A stretch of DNA of 64,000 nt from Streptococcus mitis SK579 (GTDB lineage Bacteria; Bacillota; Bacilli; Lactobacillales; Streptococcaceae): the NCBI RefSeq assembly GCF_000257905.1, contig NZ_AJJL01000076.1, forward strand, positions 1 to 64,000, in the 5' to 3' direction. This document shows positions 1 through 9,045 of this stretch, piece by piece; position 1 is the first letter of the stretch, and every line of letters starts with the position of its first letter. A program made the position numbers and the translations under genes. The notes beneath the pieces were generated by a model. It had not been told where the DNA came from. It saw only the letters and a list, made by a program, of their open reading frames with translations, and ran no database searches.

Positions 1-478
1 CCTTGTTATCCACTCTTGAATTAGCAGCCCTTATTGTCCACTCTTGAATTAGCAGCCCTTATTGTCCACTCTTGAATTAGCAGCCCTTATTGTCGGAAGT
101 CTTGTGAGTGGCTATCTGAAAAATACGATTTCTATAAAACTAGCCCTATATGCCTCGCTTATTATCCAATTACTCCTTTTAGTTGGCTTTGTGGCAGTTC
201 GTTTTGACTGGATTCTTATCTTTAGTGCCTTGGATGCCTTTTTCGCAGGTATCCTCTCTCCTCGATTACAGGAACTCATTTTTAAACAAATACCTGAGGA
301 GTCAATGGGAGCAGTTCAATCCTCTATCGGCGCCATTACAGTTGTTTTACCTAGCTTATTTACAATAGCTTTGGTAACCATTGCTACTAGCTTTGGAACT
401 CTGGCAGTTAGCTTTGTTTTATTGCTATTTCTTCTAGCTGCCTTTATCATACTCTTGAATATCCGTGAAAACATTTAG
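1..478 (+). CDS. MFS permease, C-terminal part, frame broken by tandem repeat
   Basis: The open frame covers about 138 residues from a TTG at 62 to a stop at 478. It is the C-terminal part of a major facilitator transporter, with roughly four strongly hydrophobic helices and the loop PRLQELIF then QIPEESMGAVQSS typical of drug/macrolide-efflux-like MFS proteins. The gene must begin upstream of the window. With the three 28-bp repeats at 11-94 the upstream sequence is out of frame with this part; with a single unit it would read LLSTLELAAL directly into it. The copy shown therefore looks disrupted or phase-OFF, unless translation restarts at the TTG. The substrate cannot be told from the sequence. 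Confidence 0.6.
11..94. repeat. 28-bp tandem direct repeat, three perfect copies
   Basis: Three identical 28-bp units occupy 11-38, 39-66 and 67-94, inside the coding region of an MFS transporter. Because 28 is not a multiple of three, each copy shifts the frame: units one and two run into TGA when read in the downstream frame. One or four copies would restore a continuous frame through the upstream sequence, so copy number could switch the gene on and off. Confidence 0.9.
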
Positions 479-504
479 CGAAGAATGTGTATATTATATG
501 TTTG

Positions 505-525
505 AGACTGGATTCCAGTCTGTTT
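505..525 (+). terminator. Possible weak terminator after MFS gene
   Basis: AGACTGG (505-511) and CCAGTCT (515-521) form a perfect 7-bp stem with a 3-nt loop, but only a short T stretch follows. Confidence 0.35.
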
Positions 526-570
526 ATGATGGCTACAATCAGCAGACTGTTAAATTTTTGAGAAAGTTGC

Positions 571-599
571 TTGACATTTTAGACCAATCGGTTTATAAT
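571..599 (+). promoter_or_regulatory. Promoter and likely TetR operator
   Basis: TTGACA (571-576), a 17-bp spacer and TATAAT (594-599) form a near-consensus promoter. The spacer holds an imperfect palindrome, TAGACC-AAT-CGGTTTA, of the type bound by TetR-family repressors. Autoregulation by the downstream tetR-like gene would be expected if that gene were intact. Confidence 0.7.
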
Positions 600-621
600 T
601 AAAAAATGTAGAGGTAAATAC

Positions 622-893
622 ATGAGAAAAGAAGAAAAAACAAGACTACGAAGAGAGAAAATCATTACCGCTGCTTTGTTTGAATTTGCTACAAAAGGCT
701 ATCAAGGTTTTGTCATCAATGAACTTTGTAAAGTGGATGGTATTGCCAAAGGAGTTTTGTATCATAATTTTTCAGGGAAATCAGACCTCTATCTAACTTG
801 GTTTCAGGATATGAACATCAATTATCACAGGTTTTGGATATGATGATTTATGGAATACTAGAGGAAGATTCCTCTAAAAAAGGAGAAAAATAA
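622..893 (+). pseudogene. TetR-family regulator, truncated and frameshifted
   Basis: The first 73 codons (622-843) encode a typical TetR N-terminal helix-turn-helix: REKIITAALFEFATKGYQGF, then the recognition helix region GIAKGVLYHNFSGKSDLY. The frame then ends at TGA. A second frame carries a tail reading VLDMMIYGILEEDSSKKGEK and stops at 891-893, where TAATG overlaps the start of the next gene. TetR proteins are usually about 180-200 residues, so the ligand-binding domain is missing and the frame is shifted: an internal deletion with frameshift. The DNA-binding domain could still be made. The tail overlapping the next ATG suggests the two genes were once translationally coupled. Confidence 0.75.
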
Positions 894-1405
894 TGTCGAA
901 AATTTGGAAATGGTTGTTACTAATTGCGGGTATTTTTGCAGTTTTTGCAGGTTTTAATATGTTTGCACATCCTCTTATTAACTTGGCTTCCATGACTTTC
1001 TTGTTTGCACTTGTATTTGCAGTTCAAGGGATTTCTGAGATTGTACAATACTTCAAATCAGAAGAAAAGCATGGCTGGAATTTATTTGGAGGAATTGTTA
1101 CCCTCATCCTCGCTCTTACCTTATTCTCAGGTAGCTTTATTGAAATGGTAACATTTGTACCATTTATCATTTCTTTATGGGCCTTGACAAATGGTATTAC
1201 AAAAACTATCGTTGGTTTCAAGGTTCGTAAGACGGATAAATCGGTAGGTACCCCTCTAGTTTGGATGGGGATTTTAGGAATCGTAGCAGGTTTAATCATG
1301 ATGGGACACCCATTGATGACCGGTCTCTATATTAGTTACACCATTGCCTTTGTCTTTATTTATCAAGGTATTGTGGCAATTGTTCAATTCTTCAAGATTA
1401 AATAA
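893..1405 (+). CDS. HdeD/DUF308-like membrane protein
   Basis: 170 residues with about six hydrophobic helices in a repeated pattern, as in the HdeD/DUF308 family of small membrane proteins. The start ATG overlaps the stop of the broken TetR frame (TAATG), with GGAG of AAAGGAGAAAAAT as ribosome binding site. HdeD of E. coli is linked to acid resistance, but the biochemical role in streptococci is unknown. The gene probably shares the TetR promoter at 571-599 and may be constitutively expressed if the repressor is non-functional. Confidence 0.7.
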   Translation: MSKIWKWLLLIAGIFAVFAGFNMFAHPLINLASMTFLFALVFAVQGISEIVQYFKSEEKHGWNLFGGIVTLILALTLFSGSFIEMVTFVPFIISLWALTNGITKTIVGFKVRKTDKSVGTPLVWMGILGIVAGLIMMGHPLMTGLYISYTIAFVFIYQGIVAIVQFFKIK

Positions 1406-1416
1406 GAATAAAATGG

Positions 1417-1448
1417 AGTCTGTCTGATTACAATCAGCAGACTTTTTT
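1417..1448 (+). terminator. Rho-independent terminator
   Basis: AGTCTG-T-CTGATT pairs with AATCAG-CAGACT around a 2-nt loop, followed by six T residues. It ends the tetR-hdeD transcript. Confidence 0.85.
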
Positions 1449-1465
1449 CTCTTTCCTGAATGTGT

Positions 1466-1471
1466 TATAAT
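1466..1471 (+). promoter_or_regulatory. Extended -10 promoter of azlCD
   Basis: TGTTATAAT gives an extended -10 box (TGn plus TATAAT). The -35 region is poor. It lies 60 bp upstream of azlC. Confidence 0.6.
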
Positions 1472-1530
1472 AGTCCATGCTGTGGCTGGAACTGATTCAG
1501 CCCATTTATTAAGACGATATGAGGAGAAAG

Positions 1531-2226
1531 ATGAAAGAAAAAGGATTTTGGGAGGGGGCGCAGGCAGCCATGCCAACAGCCCTTGGTTATGTCAGTATCG
1601 GCCTGGCCTGTGGGATTATCGGTGCGCCCTATGTGACACCTGTTGAGATGGGCTTGATGAGCCTCTTTGTTTATGCTGGGAGCGCCCAGTTTGCCATGTT
1701 GGCCTTGATTGCGGTTCAGGCGCCCGTGGCAGCTATTGCTATGACGGTCTTTTTGATTAATTTGCGTCTCTTTTTGCTGAGCTTACACGCATCGACCTAT
1801 TTCCGTCATACCAGTCTCTGGCAAAATATTGGTATGTCTAGTCTCTTGACAGATGAGACCTACGGCGTTTTGATGGGCGAATTGGCCCATACAGACAAGG
1901 TCAATCCGATGTGGATGCACGGAAACAATCTCAACAGCTATGTGGCTTGGTTTGTGGGAACAGTGGTTGGAACGGCTCTAGGTGGTCTGCTACCAAATCC
2001 AGAAATCTTTGGGCTAGACTTTGCTTTGGTTGGGATGTTTATCGGAATTTTTGCTTCGCAATTCCAGATTATGCAAAGACGGATTCCAGTCCGCAATCTG
2101 CTCATTATCCTAGCAGTTGTTGCGGTATCCTTCTTTTTACTCTTGACAGTGGTGTCTCAGTCTCTAGCTGTTCTGTTTGCGACGCTACTTGGTTGTAGCA
2201 TGGGGGTGGTGTTAGATGGTCAGTAA
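1531..2226 (+). CDS. azlC: AzlC-family branched-chain amino acid exporter, large subunit
   Basis: 231 residues and about seven membrane helices with AzlC/LIV-E hallmarks: a conserved GLMSLFVYAGSAQFAML segment and the NLRLFLLSLHAS loop. It acts in the cytoplasmic membrane with AzlD to export branched-chain amino acids or their analogues. I chose the ATG at 1531 because AGGAG lies just before it; the upstream ATG at 1519 would place that ribosome binding site inside the gene. Its 3' end overlaps azlD by 11 nt, indicating coupled translation. Confidence 0.85.
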   Translation: MKEKGFWEGAQAAMPTALGYVSIGLACGIIGAPYVTPVEMGLMSLFVYAGSAQFAMLALIAVQAPVAAIAMTVFLINLRLFLLSLHASTYFRHTSLWQNIGMSSLLTDETYGVLMGELAHTDKVNPMWMHGNNLNSYVAWFVGTVVGTALGGLLPNPEIFGLDFALVGMFIGIFASQFQIMQRRIPVRNLLIILAVVAVSFFLLLTVVSQSLAVLFATLLGCSMGVVLDGQ

Positions 2227-2539
2227 GTATCTTTTGTTAGCAGTTATTTTCTCTGGCTTGGTGACCTGGATTCCCCGTATGATTCCCTTCATCTTGGTCA
2301 AGTATAAGGGTTTGCCTGCAATCGTTGAGCGTTTTTTGAAGTTCTTGCCCGTTTCTATTATCTTTGCCTTGATTCTTTCAAGCGTAGTAACAGGTAAGGT
2401 TGGGAGCCTTCCTCAAATCAAATGGCTGGATTTCTTAGCCGTCTTTCCAACAGCTTGGGTAGCCTTTCGTTATCGCAATCTAGTCGGAACAGTTCTCTTT
2501 GGAGTTGTTTTGATTGCAGTTTTGCGTTTGGTCTTTTAA
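2216..2539 (+). CDS. azlD: AzlD-family branched-chain amino acid exporter, small subunit
   Basis: 107 residues, four predicted helices, with the AzlD-typical ITWIPRxxPF-like motif (here VTWIPRMIPFIL) near the N-terminus. It is the small partner of AzlC and overlaps it by 11 nt. Family knowledge (B. subtilis AzlCD, Corynebacterium BrnFE) supports a two-component exporter of Leu/Ile/Val and possibly Met. Substrate in this organism is inferred. No strong terminator follows. Confidence 0.85.
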   Translation: MVSKYLLLAVIFSGLVTWIPRMIPFILVKYKGLPAIVERFLKFLPVSIIFALILSSVVTGKVGSLPQIKWLDFLAVFPTAWVAFRYRNLVGTVLFGVVLIAVLRLVF

Positions 2540-2609
2540 ATCAGCCATAAAGAAAACCTATCACAGAGATAGATATCATATAATGGCGTAAATGGTCTTT
2601 TTCTGTTAA

Positions 2610-3470
<861 letters not shown>

Positions 3471-3476
3471 TTTCTT

Positions 3477-3518
3477 GAAATCATCCATTCTGAGTAGATG
3501 GGTGATTTCTCAGTTTTT
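3477..3518 (+). terminator. Rho-independent terminator
   Basis: A 12-bp stem (3477-3488 with 3498-3509, one G-T pair) around a 9-nt loop, followed by TCAG and a T run. Confidence 0.85.
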
Positions 3519-3522
3519 AGGG

Positions 3523-3541
3523 ATATAGTTTTAAACTATAT
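3523..3541. promoter_or_regulatory. MetR (MtaR) box upstream of metQ
   Basis: ATATAGTTT-T-AAACTATAT is a perfect palindrome with 9-bp arms. It matches the streptococcal MetR/MtaR box described by comparative genomics (TATAGTTTnAAACTATA) for methionine-uptake and synthesis genes. It lies about 80 bp upstream of metQ and upstream of the proposed promoter, where the LysR-type regulator MetR would bind. Confidence 0.8.
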
Positions 3542-3557
3542 ATCTGACTATCTAATA

Positions 3558-3591
3558 ACAATTTGTGAAATCAAACAAATTGTGAGATACT
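3558..3591 (+). promoter_or_regulatory. metQ promoter region with second inverted repeat
   Basis: TTGTGA (3564-3569), 16 bp, GATACT (3586-3591) is the best promoter candidate. ACAATTTGT (3558-3566) and ACAAATTGT (3575-3583) form a perfect 9-bp inverted repeat over the -35 and spacer, possibly another operator. Confidence 0.45.
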
Positions 3592-3623
3592 AGTACGGTA
3601 TTATTTTTAAAGGAGATAGAATC

Positions 3624-4478
3624 ATGAAAATCAAAAAATGGCTTGGTGTAGCAGCCCTTGCTACAGTCGCAGGTTTGGCTCTTGCAGCTTGCGGAAACTC
3701 AGAAAAGAAAGCAGACAATGCAACAACTATCAAAATTGCAACGGTTAACCGTAGCGGTTCTGAAGAAAAACGTTGGGACAAAATCCAAGAATTGGTTAAA
3801 AAAGACGGCATTACTTTGGAATTTACAGAGTTCACAGACTACTCACAACCAAACAAGGCAACTGCTGATGGCGAAGTAGACTTGAACGCTTTCCAACACT
3901 ATAACTTCTTGAACAACTGGAACAAGGAAAACGGGAAAGACCTTGTAGCGATTGCAGATACTTACATCTCTCCAATCCGCCTTTACTCAGGTTTGAATGG
4001 AAGTGACAACAAGTACACTAAAGTAGAAGACATCCCAGCAAACGGAGAAATCGCTGTACCGAACGATGCTACAAACGAAAGCCGTGCGCTTTACTTGCTT
4101 CAATCGGCTGGTTTGATTAAATTGGATGTTTCAGGAACTGCCCTTGCAACAGTTGCTAATATCAAAGAAAATCCAAAGAACTTGAAAATCACTGAATTGG
4201 ACGCTAGCCAAACAGCTCGTTCATTATCATCAGTTGACGCTGCCGTTGTAAACAATACCTTCGTTACAGAAGCAAAATTGGACTACAAGAAAGCACTTTT
4301 CAAAGAACAAGCTGATGAAAACTCAAAACAATGGTACAATATCATCGTTGCGAAAAAAGATTGGGAAACATCACCTAAGGCTGATGCTATCAAGAAAGTG
4401 ATCGCAGCTTACCACACAGATGACGTGAAAAAAGTTATCGAAGAAACATCAGACGGTTTGGATCAACCAGTTTGGTAA
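3624..4478 (+). CDS. metQ: Methionine ABC transporter substrate-binding lipoprotein MetQ
   Basis: 284 residues of the NlpA/MetQ family. The signal peptide ends in lipobox LAACGN (Cys about residue 23). The body includes VDLNAFQHYNFL and DTYISPIRLYS, segments that form the methionine pocket in MetQ proteins. It captures extracellular methionine and passes it to MetNI. A MetR box precedes it. A terminator-like hairpin follows, but the M20 peptidase, metN and metI lie directly downstream in the same direction, so partial read-through is likely. Confidence 0.93.
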   Translation: MKIKKWLGVAALATVAGLALAACGNSEKKADNATTIKIATVNRSGSEEKRWDKIQELVKKDGITLEFTEFTDYSQPNKATADGEVDLNAFQHYNFLNNWNKENGKDLVAIADTYISPIRLYSGLNGSDNKYTKVEDIPANGEIAVPNDATNESRALYLLQSAGLIKLDVSGTALATVANIKENPKNLKITELDASQTARSLSSVDAAVVNNTFVTEAKLDYKKALFKEQADENSKQWYNIIVAKKDWETSPKADAIKKVIAAYHTDDVKKVIEETSDGLDQPVW

Positions 4479-4489
4479 TAAGAAACAGG

Positions 4490-4522
4490 GAGGTGGGAGA
4501 GAGAATTCCACCTCTTGCTTTT
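4490..4522 (+). terminator. Terminator or attenuating hairpin after metQ
   Basis: GAGGTGG (4490-4496) and CCACCTC (4508-4514) form a 7-bp GC-rich stem, followed by TTGCTTTT. It probably lowers downstream expression relative to metQ. Confidence 0.6.
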
Positions 4523-4574
4523 GTATAGAGCATGGATTGTCAGGAAGAGTAGTTCATAGAAAGGTAGAGAGAAT

Positions 4575-5948
4575 ATGGTTTTTCCTAGCGAACAAGAACA
4601 GATTGAAAAATTTGAAAAGGATCATGTGGCCCAGCATTATTTTGAGGTTTTGCGTACCTTGATTTCTAAGAAATCGGTCTTTGCCCAGCAGGTTGGACTT
4701 AAGGAAGTCGCAAACTATCTGGGTGAGATTTTTAAGCGTGTTGGGGCTGAAGTGGAGATTGATGAGACTTACACGGCGCCTTTTGTCATGGCGCATTTCA
4801 AGAGTTCGCGTCCAGATGCCAAAACCTTGATTTTCTATAACCACTATGACACTGTGCCAGCGGATGGGGATCAGGTCTGGACAGAAGATCCCTTTACGCT
4901 TTCGGTGCGCAATGGTTTCATGTATGGGCGTGGGGTTGATGACGACAAGGGTCATATCACGGCTCGTTTGAGTGCTTTGAGAAAATATATGCAGCACCAT
5001 GATGACCTGCCTGTCAATATCAGTTTTATCATGGAGGGAGCGGAGGAATCTGCTTCGACAGACCTAGATAAGTATCTAGAAAAACATGCGGATAAACTCC
5101 GTGGAGCGGATTTGTTGGTCTGGGAACAAGGGACCAAAAATGCTTTGGAACAGCTGGAAATTTCTGGTGGAAATAAGGGGATTGTGACCTTTGATGCCAA
5201 GGTAAAAAGCGCTGATGTGGATATCCACTCTAGTTATGGTGGGGTTGTGGAGTCAGCTCCCTGGTACCTCCTTCAAGCCCTACAGTCTCTTCGTGCTGCA
5301 GATGGCCGTATCTTGGTTGAAGGCTTGTACGAAGAAGTGCAAGAACCAAATGAACGTGAGTTGGCCTTGGTGGATACTTACGCCCAACGAAATCCAGGGG
5401 AAATCAGCCAGATTTATGGTTTGGAATTGCCTCTCTTACAAGAGGACCGCGCAGCCTTTCTAAAACGTTTCTTTTTCGAGCCAGCTCTTAATATCGAAGG
5501 GATTCAGTCAGGTTACCAAGGACAAGGAGTCAAAACGATTTTGCCAGCAGAAGCCAGTGCTAAGCTAGAGGTTCGTTTGGTTCCTGGTCTAGAACCGCAT
5601 GATGTTCTGGAAAAAATTCGGAAACAGCTAGACAAAAATGGCTTTGATAAGGTAGAATTATACTATACCTTGGGAGAGATGAGCTATCGCAGCGATATGA
5701 GCGCGCCAGCTATTCTCAATGTAATCGAGTTGGCCAAGAAATTCTATCCACAGGGCGTCTCTGTCTTACCGACTACAGCTGGGACAGGGCCTATGCATAC
5801 GGTTTTTGATGCCCTAGAGGTGCCAATGGTGGCCTTCGGTCTAGGAAATGCCAATAGTCGAGACCACGGTGGAGATGAGAATGTGCGAATCGCCGATTAC
5901 TACACCCATATTGAATTAGTAGAGGAGCTGATTAGAAGCTATGAGTAG
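4575..5948 (+). CDS. M20-family metallopeptidase (dipeptidase) in methionine operon
   Basis: 457 residues, cytosolic, no signal peptide. Metal ligands of the M20/ArgE/DapE family are visible: H90 in [10 protein letters not shown], the bridging Asp in [10 protein letters not shown] (about D122/123), the catalytic EE pair in MEGAEESAS (157-158), and a late His in [11 protein letters not shown] lid/dimerisation domain lies between about residues 200 and 320. Its place between metQ and metN, overlapping metN by 8 nt, suggests release of methionine from imported peptides or derivatives; the exact substrate is unknown. The start follows AAAGGTAGAGAGAAT, a moderate ribosome site. Confidence 0.85.
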   Translation: MVFPSEQEQIEKFEKDHVAQHYFEVLRTLISKKSVFAQQVGLKEVANYLGEIFKRVGAEVEIDETYTAPFVMAHFKSSRPDAKTLIFYNHYDTVPADGDQVWTEDPFTLSVRNGFMYGRGVDDDKGHITARLSALRKYMQHHDDLPVNISFIMEGAEESASTDLDKYLEKHADKLRGADLLVWEQGTKNALEQLEISGGNKGIVTFDAKVKSADVDIHSSYGGVVESAPWYLLQALQSLRAADGRILVEGLYEEVQEPNERELALVDTYAQRNPGEISQIYGLELPLLQEDRAAFLKRFFFEPALNIEGIQSGYQGQGVKTILPAEASAKLEVRLVPGLEPHDVLEKIRKQLDKNGFDKVELYYTLGEMSYRSDMSAPAILNVIELAKKFYPQGVSVLPTTAGTGPMHTVFDALEVPMVAFGLGNANSRDHGGDENVRIADYYTHIELVEELIRSYE

Positions 5949-7002
5949 AGATATTATTAAGTTAGATCAGATCGATGTGACTTTTCATCAGAAGAAGAGA
6001 ACCATCACAGCGGTCAAGGATGTGACCATTCACATCCAAGAAGGGGATATCTACGGAATTGTTGGATATTCTGGAGCAGGGAAATCAACCCTTGTACGGG
6101 TGATTAACCTCTTGCAAAAACCATCTGCAGGGAAAATTACTATTGACGATGATGTGATTTTTGATGGTAAGGTGACCTTGACGGCAGAGCAGTTGCGTCG
6201 TAAACGTCAAGATATCGGGATGATTTTCCAGCATTTTAACCTGATGAGCCAAAAGACAGCAGAGGAGAATGTGGCTTTTGCCCTCAAACACTCTGGACTT
6301 AGCAAGGAAGAAAAGAAGGCTAAAGTAGCCAAGTTGTTGGACTTGGTTGGCTTGGCGGATCGTGCTGAAAACTATCCTTCACAACTATCTGGAGGGCAAA
6401 AACAGCGTGTAGCTATTGCGCGTGCCTTGGCAAATGATCCAAAAATCTTGATTTCGGATGAGTCAACTTCTGCCCTTGACCCTAAGACAACCAAGCAGAT
6501 TTTAGCCTTGTTGCAAGATTTGAACCAAAAATTAGGCTTGACGGTTGTCTTGATTACGCATGAAATGCAGATTGTCAAAGACATTGCCAATCGTGTGGCG
6601 GTTATGCAGGATGGGCATTTGATTGAAGAGGGCAGTGTCCTTGAAATCTTCTCAGATCCTAAACAACCTTTGACTCAAGACTTTATCTCAACAGCCACAG
6701 GTATTGACGAAGCCATGGTCAAAATCGAGAAGCAAGAAATCGTGGAACACTTGTCTGAAAACAGCCTTTTGGTGCAGCTCAAGTATGCAGGGGCTTCAAC
6801 AGACGAGCCGCTTTTGAATGAATTGTACAAGCGTTACCAAGTAACGGCTAATATCCTCTATGGAAATATCGAAATTCTCGATGGCACTCCTGTCGGAGAA
6901 TTGGTGGTGGTCTTGTCAGGTGAACAAGCAGCGTTAGCAGGTGCTCAAGAAGCCATTCATAAAGCAGGCGTACAACTAAAAGTATTGAAGGGAGGACAGT
7001 AA
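5941..7002 (+). CDS. metN: Methionine ABC transporter ATPase MetN
   Basis: 353 residues. The ABC domain has Walker [10 protein letters not shown] (42-50), Q-loop Q97, signature LSGGQ (149-153), Walker B ILISDE (169-174) and H-loop in LITHE. Residues from about 270 form the C-terminal NIL (ACT-like) domain that in E. coli MetN binds methionine and mediates transinhibition. It powers uptake of methionine with MetI and MetQ. It overlaps the M20 gene by 8 nt and ends one base before metI, so the three are co-translated. Confidence 0.95.
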   Translation: MSRDIIKLDQIDVTFHQKKRTITAVKDVTIHIQEGDIYGIVGYSGAGKSTLVRVINLLQKPSAGKITIDDDVIFDGKVTLTAEQLRRKRQDIGMIFQHFNLMSQKTAEENVAFALKHSGLSKEEKKAKVAKLLDLVGLADRAENYPSQLSGGQKQRVAIARALANDPKILISDESTSALDPKTTKQILALLQDLNQKLGLTVVLITHEMQIVKDIANRVAVMQDGHLIEEGSVLEIFSDPKQPLTQDFISTATGIDEAMVKIEKQEIVEHLSENSLLVQLKYAGASTDEPLLNELYKRYQVTANILYGNIEILDGTPVGELVVVLSGEQAALAGAQEAIHKAGVQLKVLKGGQ

Positions 7003-7003
7003 G

Positions 7004-7696
7004 ATGGAATCATTGATTCAAACCTATTTGCCAAATGTCTATAAAATGGGCTGGGCTGGTCAGGCTGGCTGGGGAACAGCCATCTACCTAACCCTTTATA
7101 TGACAGTTCTTTCCTTCATTATCGGAGGGTTCTTGGGGCTTGTTGCAGGTCTCTTCCTTGTCTTGACAGCGCCAGGTGGTGTTTTAGAAAATAAAGTCGT
7201 TTTCTGGATTTTGGATAAAATCACCTCTATTTTCCGTGCGGTACCATTTATCATTCTCTTGGCAGTCTTGTCACCCTTCTCTCATCTAATCGTAGGAACA
7301 AGCATTGGTCCAAATGCGGCTATCGTACCGTTATCTTTTGCAGTCTTTGCCTTCTTTGCCCGTCAAGTACAGGTGGTATTGGCTGAGCTAGATGGTGGTG
7401 TCATTGAGGCGGCTCAAGCTAGCGGAGCGACATTCTGGGATATCGTAGGTGTTTACCTATCAGAAGGCCTTCCAGATTTGATCCGTGTGACGACTGTAAC
7501 CTTGATTTCACTAGTCGGTGAAACAGCCATGGCGGGAGCGGTCGGAGCAGGTGGTATTGGTAACGTAGCTATCGCCTATGGATTTAACCGTTACAATCAC
7601 GATGTGACCATCTTGGCAACTATCATTATCATTTTGATTATCTTTGCAATCCAATTCTTGGGAGATTTCCTGACCAAGAAATTAAGTCATAAATAA
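7004..7696 (+). CDS. metI: Methionine ABC transporter permease MetI
   Basis: 230 residues, five to six membrane helices, with the MetI-type coupling loop GGVIEAAQASGATFWDIVGVYLSEGLP (EAA motif) that contacts the ATPase. It forms the homodimeric membrane channel of the MetQNI methionine importer. A GGAGG site inside the end of metN precedes the start. The operon ends at the hairpin just after the stop. Confidence 0.95.
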   Translation: MESLIQTYLPNVYKMGWAGQAGWGTAIYLTLYMTVLSFIIGGFLGLVAGLFLVLTAPGGVLENKVVFWILDKITSIFRAVPFIILLAVLSPFSHLIVGTSIGPNAAIVPLSFAVFAFFARQVQVVLAELDGGVIEAAQASGATFWDIVGVYLSEGLPDLIRVTTVTLISLVGETAMAGAVGAGGIGNVAIAYGFNRYNHDVTILATIIIILIIFAIQFLGDFLTKKLSHK

Positions 7697-7720
7697 AAAA
7701 GAGCCGTGTGGCTCTTTTTT
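7695..7720. terminator. Bidirectional terminator between metI and ECF gene
   Basis: Six A residues, stem GAGCC/GGCTC with loop GTGT, then six T residues. It works for both convergent genes. Confidence 0.9.
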
Positions 7721-7725
7721 AGTAA

Positions 7726-8295
7726 TCAGATTTTTTGTGCCAATTTTTTACTCAAGGCTTGTCCAATCAAAGCACCCACTAGGGCTCCGATGACAATACT
7801 TGCGATAAATAGAAGGACGGTTCCAGGGTTTGGTGCGACCATGATACGGTCGATATATTCTTGCGATTTTCCTCTTGCCAGAAGGGTAGCCATATAGGCT
7901 TTGGGAGTAATCCACATAAGCAAGATTGGTCCTGATGTGCTAAAGGCAAAAATAAGGAAAGAAAGGAGGTTCTTTGTTTGGTCCTTGTATTTTCCGAGGT
8001 TAGCTACTCCATCTGCTAGGAGACCACAGATAATTCCAGGAAGGAAGGCACCGGCACCGTGTTTAGTCCCCAAGAAAAAGAGGGCCATGACAAGGCCGAT
8101 AGTGGTAATGGCTCCAAAGCGCGGAACTTTTGCGACTAGGATCATATAGACGCTGCCGCCTACAAGGCCAGTAAAGGCAGGCGCATAAAACATGTTTCCA
8201 GTTTGGTCAAAGAGATTGCCCAAAAGGACACCAATCCCCATGCAGAGGAAGTAAAGAACTGCAAAAAGCAGTGTAGTTAAGATCGATTTTTTCAT
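7726..8295 (-). CDS. ECF transporter S component, MptD/Trep_Strep family
   Basis: 189 residues with about five to six hydrophobic helices and the conserved GGSVYMILVAKVPRFGA and KHGAGAFLPGIICGLLAD segments of the Trep_Strep (MptD) family of putative energy-coupling-factor substrate-binding subunits. Such proteins bind a vitamin or other micronutrient in the membrane and share an EcfAA'T module encoded elsewhere. The ligand is unknown. It is transcribed alone, convergent to metI, with GGAGAC-like spacing before the ATG at 8295. Confidence 0.7.
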   Translation of the reverse strand: MKKSILTTLLFAVLYFLCMGIGVLLGNLFDQTGNMFYAPAFTGLVGGSVYMILVAKVPRFGAITTIGLVMALFFLGTKHGAGAFLPGIICGLLADGVANLGKYKDQTKNLLSFLIFAFSTSGPILLMWITPKAYMATLLARGKSQEYIDRIMVAPNPGTVLLFIASIVIGALVGALIGQALSKKLAQKI

Positions 8296-8374
8296 GAATT
8301 GTCTCCTGATAAATTTTTCATAATTCTCATTGTACCACGGTTTGGTGGGATTGTAAATGGATAGTCTATGTGTT

Positions 8375-8400
8375 TGAAAACGCTTGAAATATGCTATAAT
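8375..8400 (+). promoter_or_regulatory. Promoter of TCS07 operon with cre-like site
   Basis: TGCTATAAT (extended -10, hexamer 8395-8400) with GTTTGA 17 bp upstream as -35. TGAAAACGCTTGAA (8375-8388) resembles a CcpA cre site (TGWNANCGNTNWCA) with two mismatches and lies between the -35 and -10 boxes, where CcpA binding would repress. Confidence 0.5.
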
Positions 8401-8429
8401 AGTTTCATAGTTATTTTTAGGGGGATATC

Positions 8430-9044
8430 ATGGGGAGATTTTTAGACTTTGTCTTTAATCGTTTCTTTTTAGGGATGATTACGACAGCCTTCTTTTGGAT
8501 ATTAACATTGGCAGGAGGGATTATTCTTGGTCTAGCGCCGGCTAGTGCCACCTTGATGAGCTTGTATGTAGAACATGGTTATAGCTTTCGGGAATACAGT
8601 TTGAAGGAGGCTTGGTCTCTTTATAAGCAAAATTTTGTCTCCAGCAACCTGATTTTCTATAGCTTTTTAGGGGTGGATCTAGTTTTGGTCTATGGCCTGT
8701 ATCTCTTGGTGCAATTGCCTCATCAGACTATTGTTCATTTGATTGCGACCTTTTTGAATGTTCTAGTAGTTGCCCTGATCTTTTTGGCCTATACAGTATC
8801 TTTGAAACTACAAGTTTATTTTGATTTGTCCTATCGAAATAGTCTCAAACTATCCTTGATTGGCATCTTTATGAGTCTAGCAGCTGTGGCCAAGGTTTTC
8901 CTTGGGACTGTGCTACTTGTGGCAATTGGTTATTATATGCCTGCTCTTCTCTTCTTTGTAGGAATTGGGATGTGGCATTTCTTTATCAGTGATATGTTGG
9001 AACCGGTCTATGAAAGCATCCATGAAAAATTGGCGACAAAATAG
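8430..9044 (+). CDS. YesL/DUF624 family membrane protein
   Basis: 204 residues with about five helices and the DUF624 N-terminal pattern (FNRFFLGMITTAFFWILTLAGGIILGLAPASATL). YesL proteins are commonly encoded next to YesM/YesN two-component systems and carbohydrate ABC transporters, but their function is unknown. Here the gene is first in an operon with a YesM-type kinase that begins immediately after its stop. GGGGGATATC precedes the ATG as a ribosome site. Confidence 0.8.
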   Translation: MGRFLDFVFNRFFLGMITTAFFWILTLAGGIILGLAPASATLMSLYVEHGYSFREYSLKEAWSLYKQNFVSSNLIFYSFLGVDLVLVYGLYLLVQLPHQTIVHLIATFLNVLVVALIFLAYTVSLKLQVYFDLSYRNSLKLSLIGIFMSLAAVAKVFLGTVLLVAIGYYMPALLFFVGIGMWHFFISDMLEPVYESIHEKLATK

Positions 9045-9045
9045 A

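Noticed and set aside
11-94. CRISPR array
   Set aside because: The 28-bp units abut directly with no spacers, and the sequence lies in a transporter coding region.
4554-5000. 148-codon minus-strand ORF opposite the M20 peptidase
   Set aside because: The plus-strand gene has all catalytic motifs; the antisense frame has no recognisable features.
8965-9045. Long N-terminus for the TCS07 kinase
   Set aside because: It would overlap yesL by 80 bp; the start right after the yesL stop gives the expected short N-terminus before TM1.
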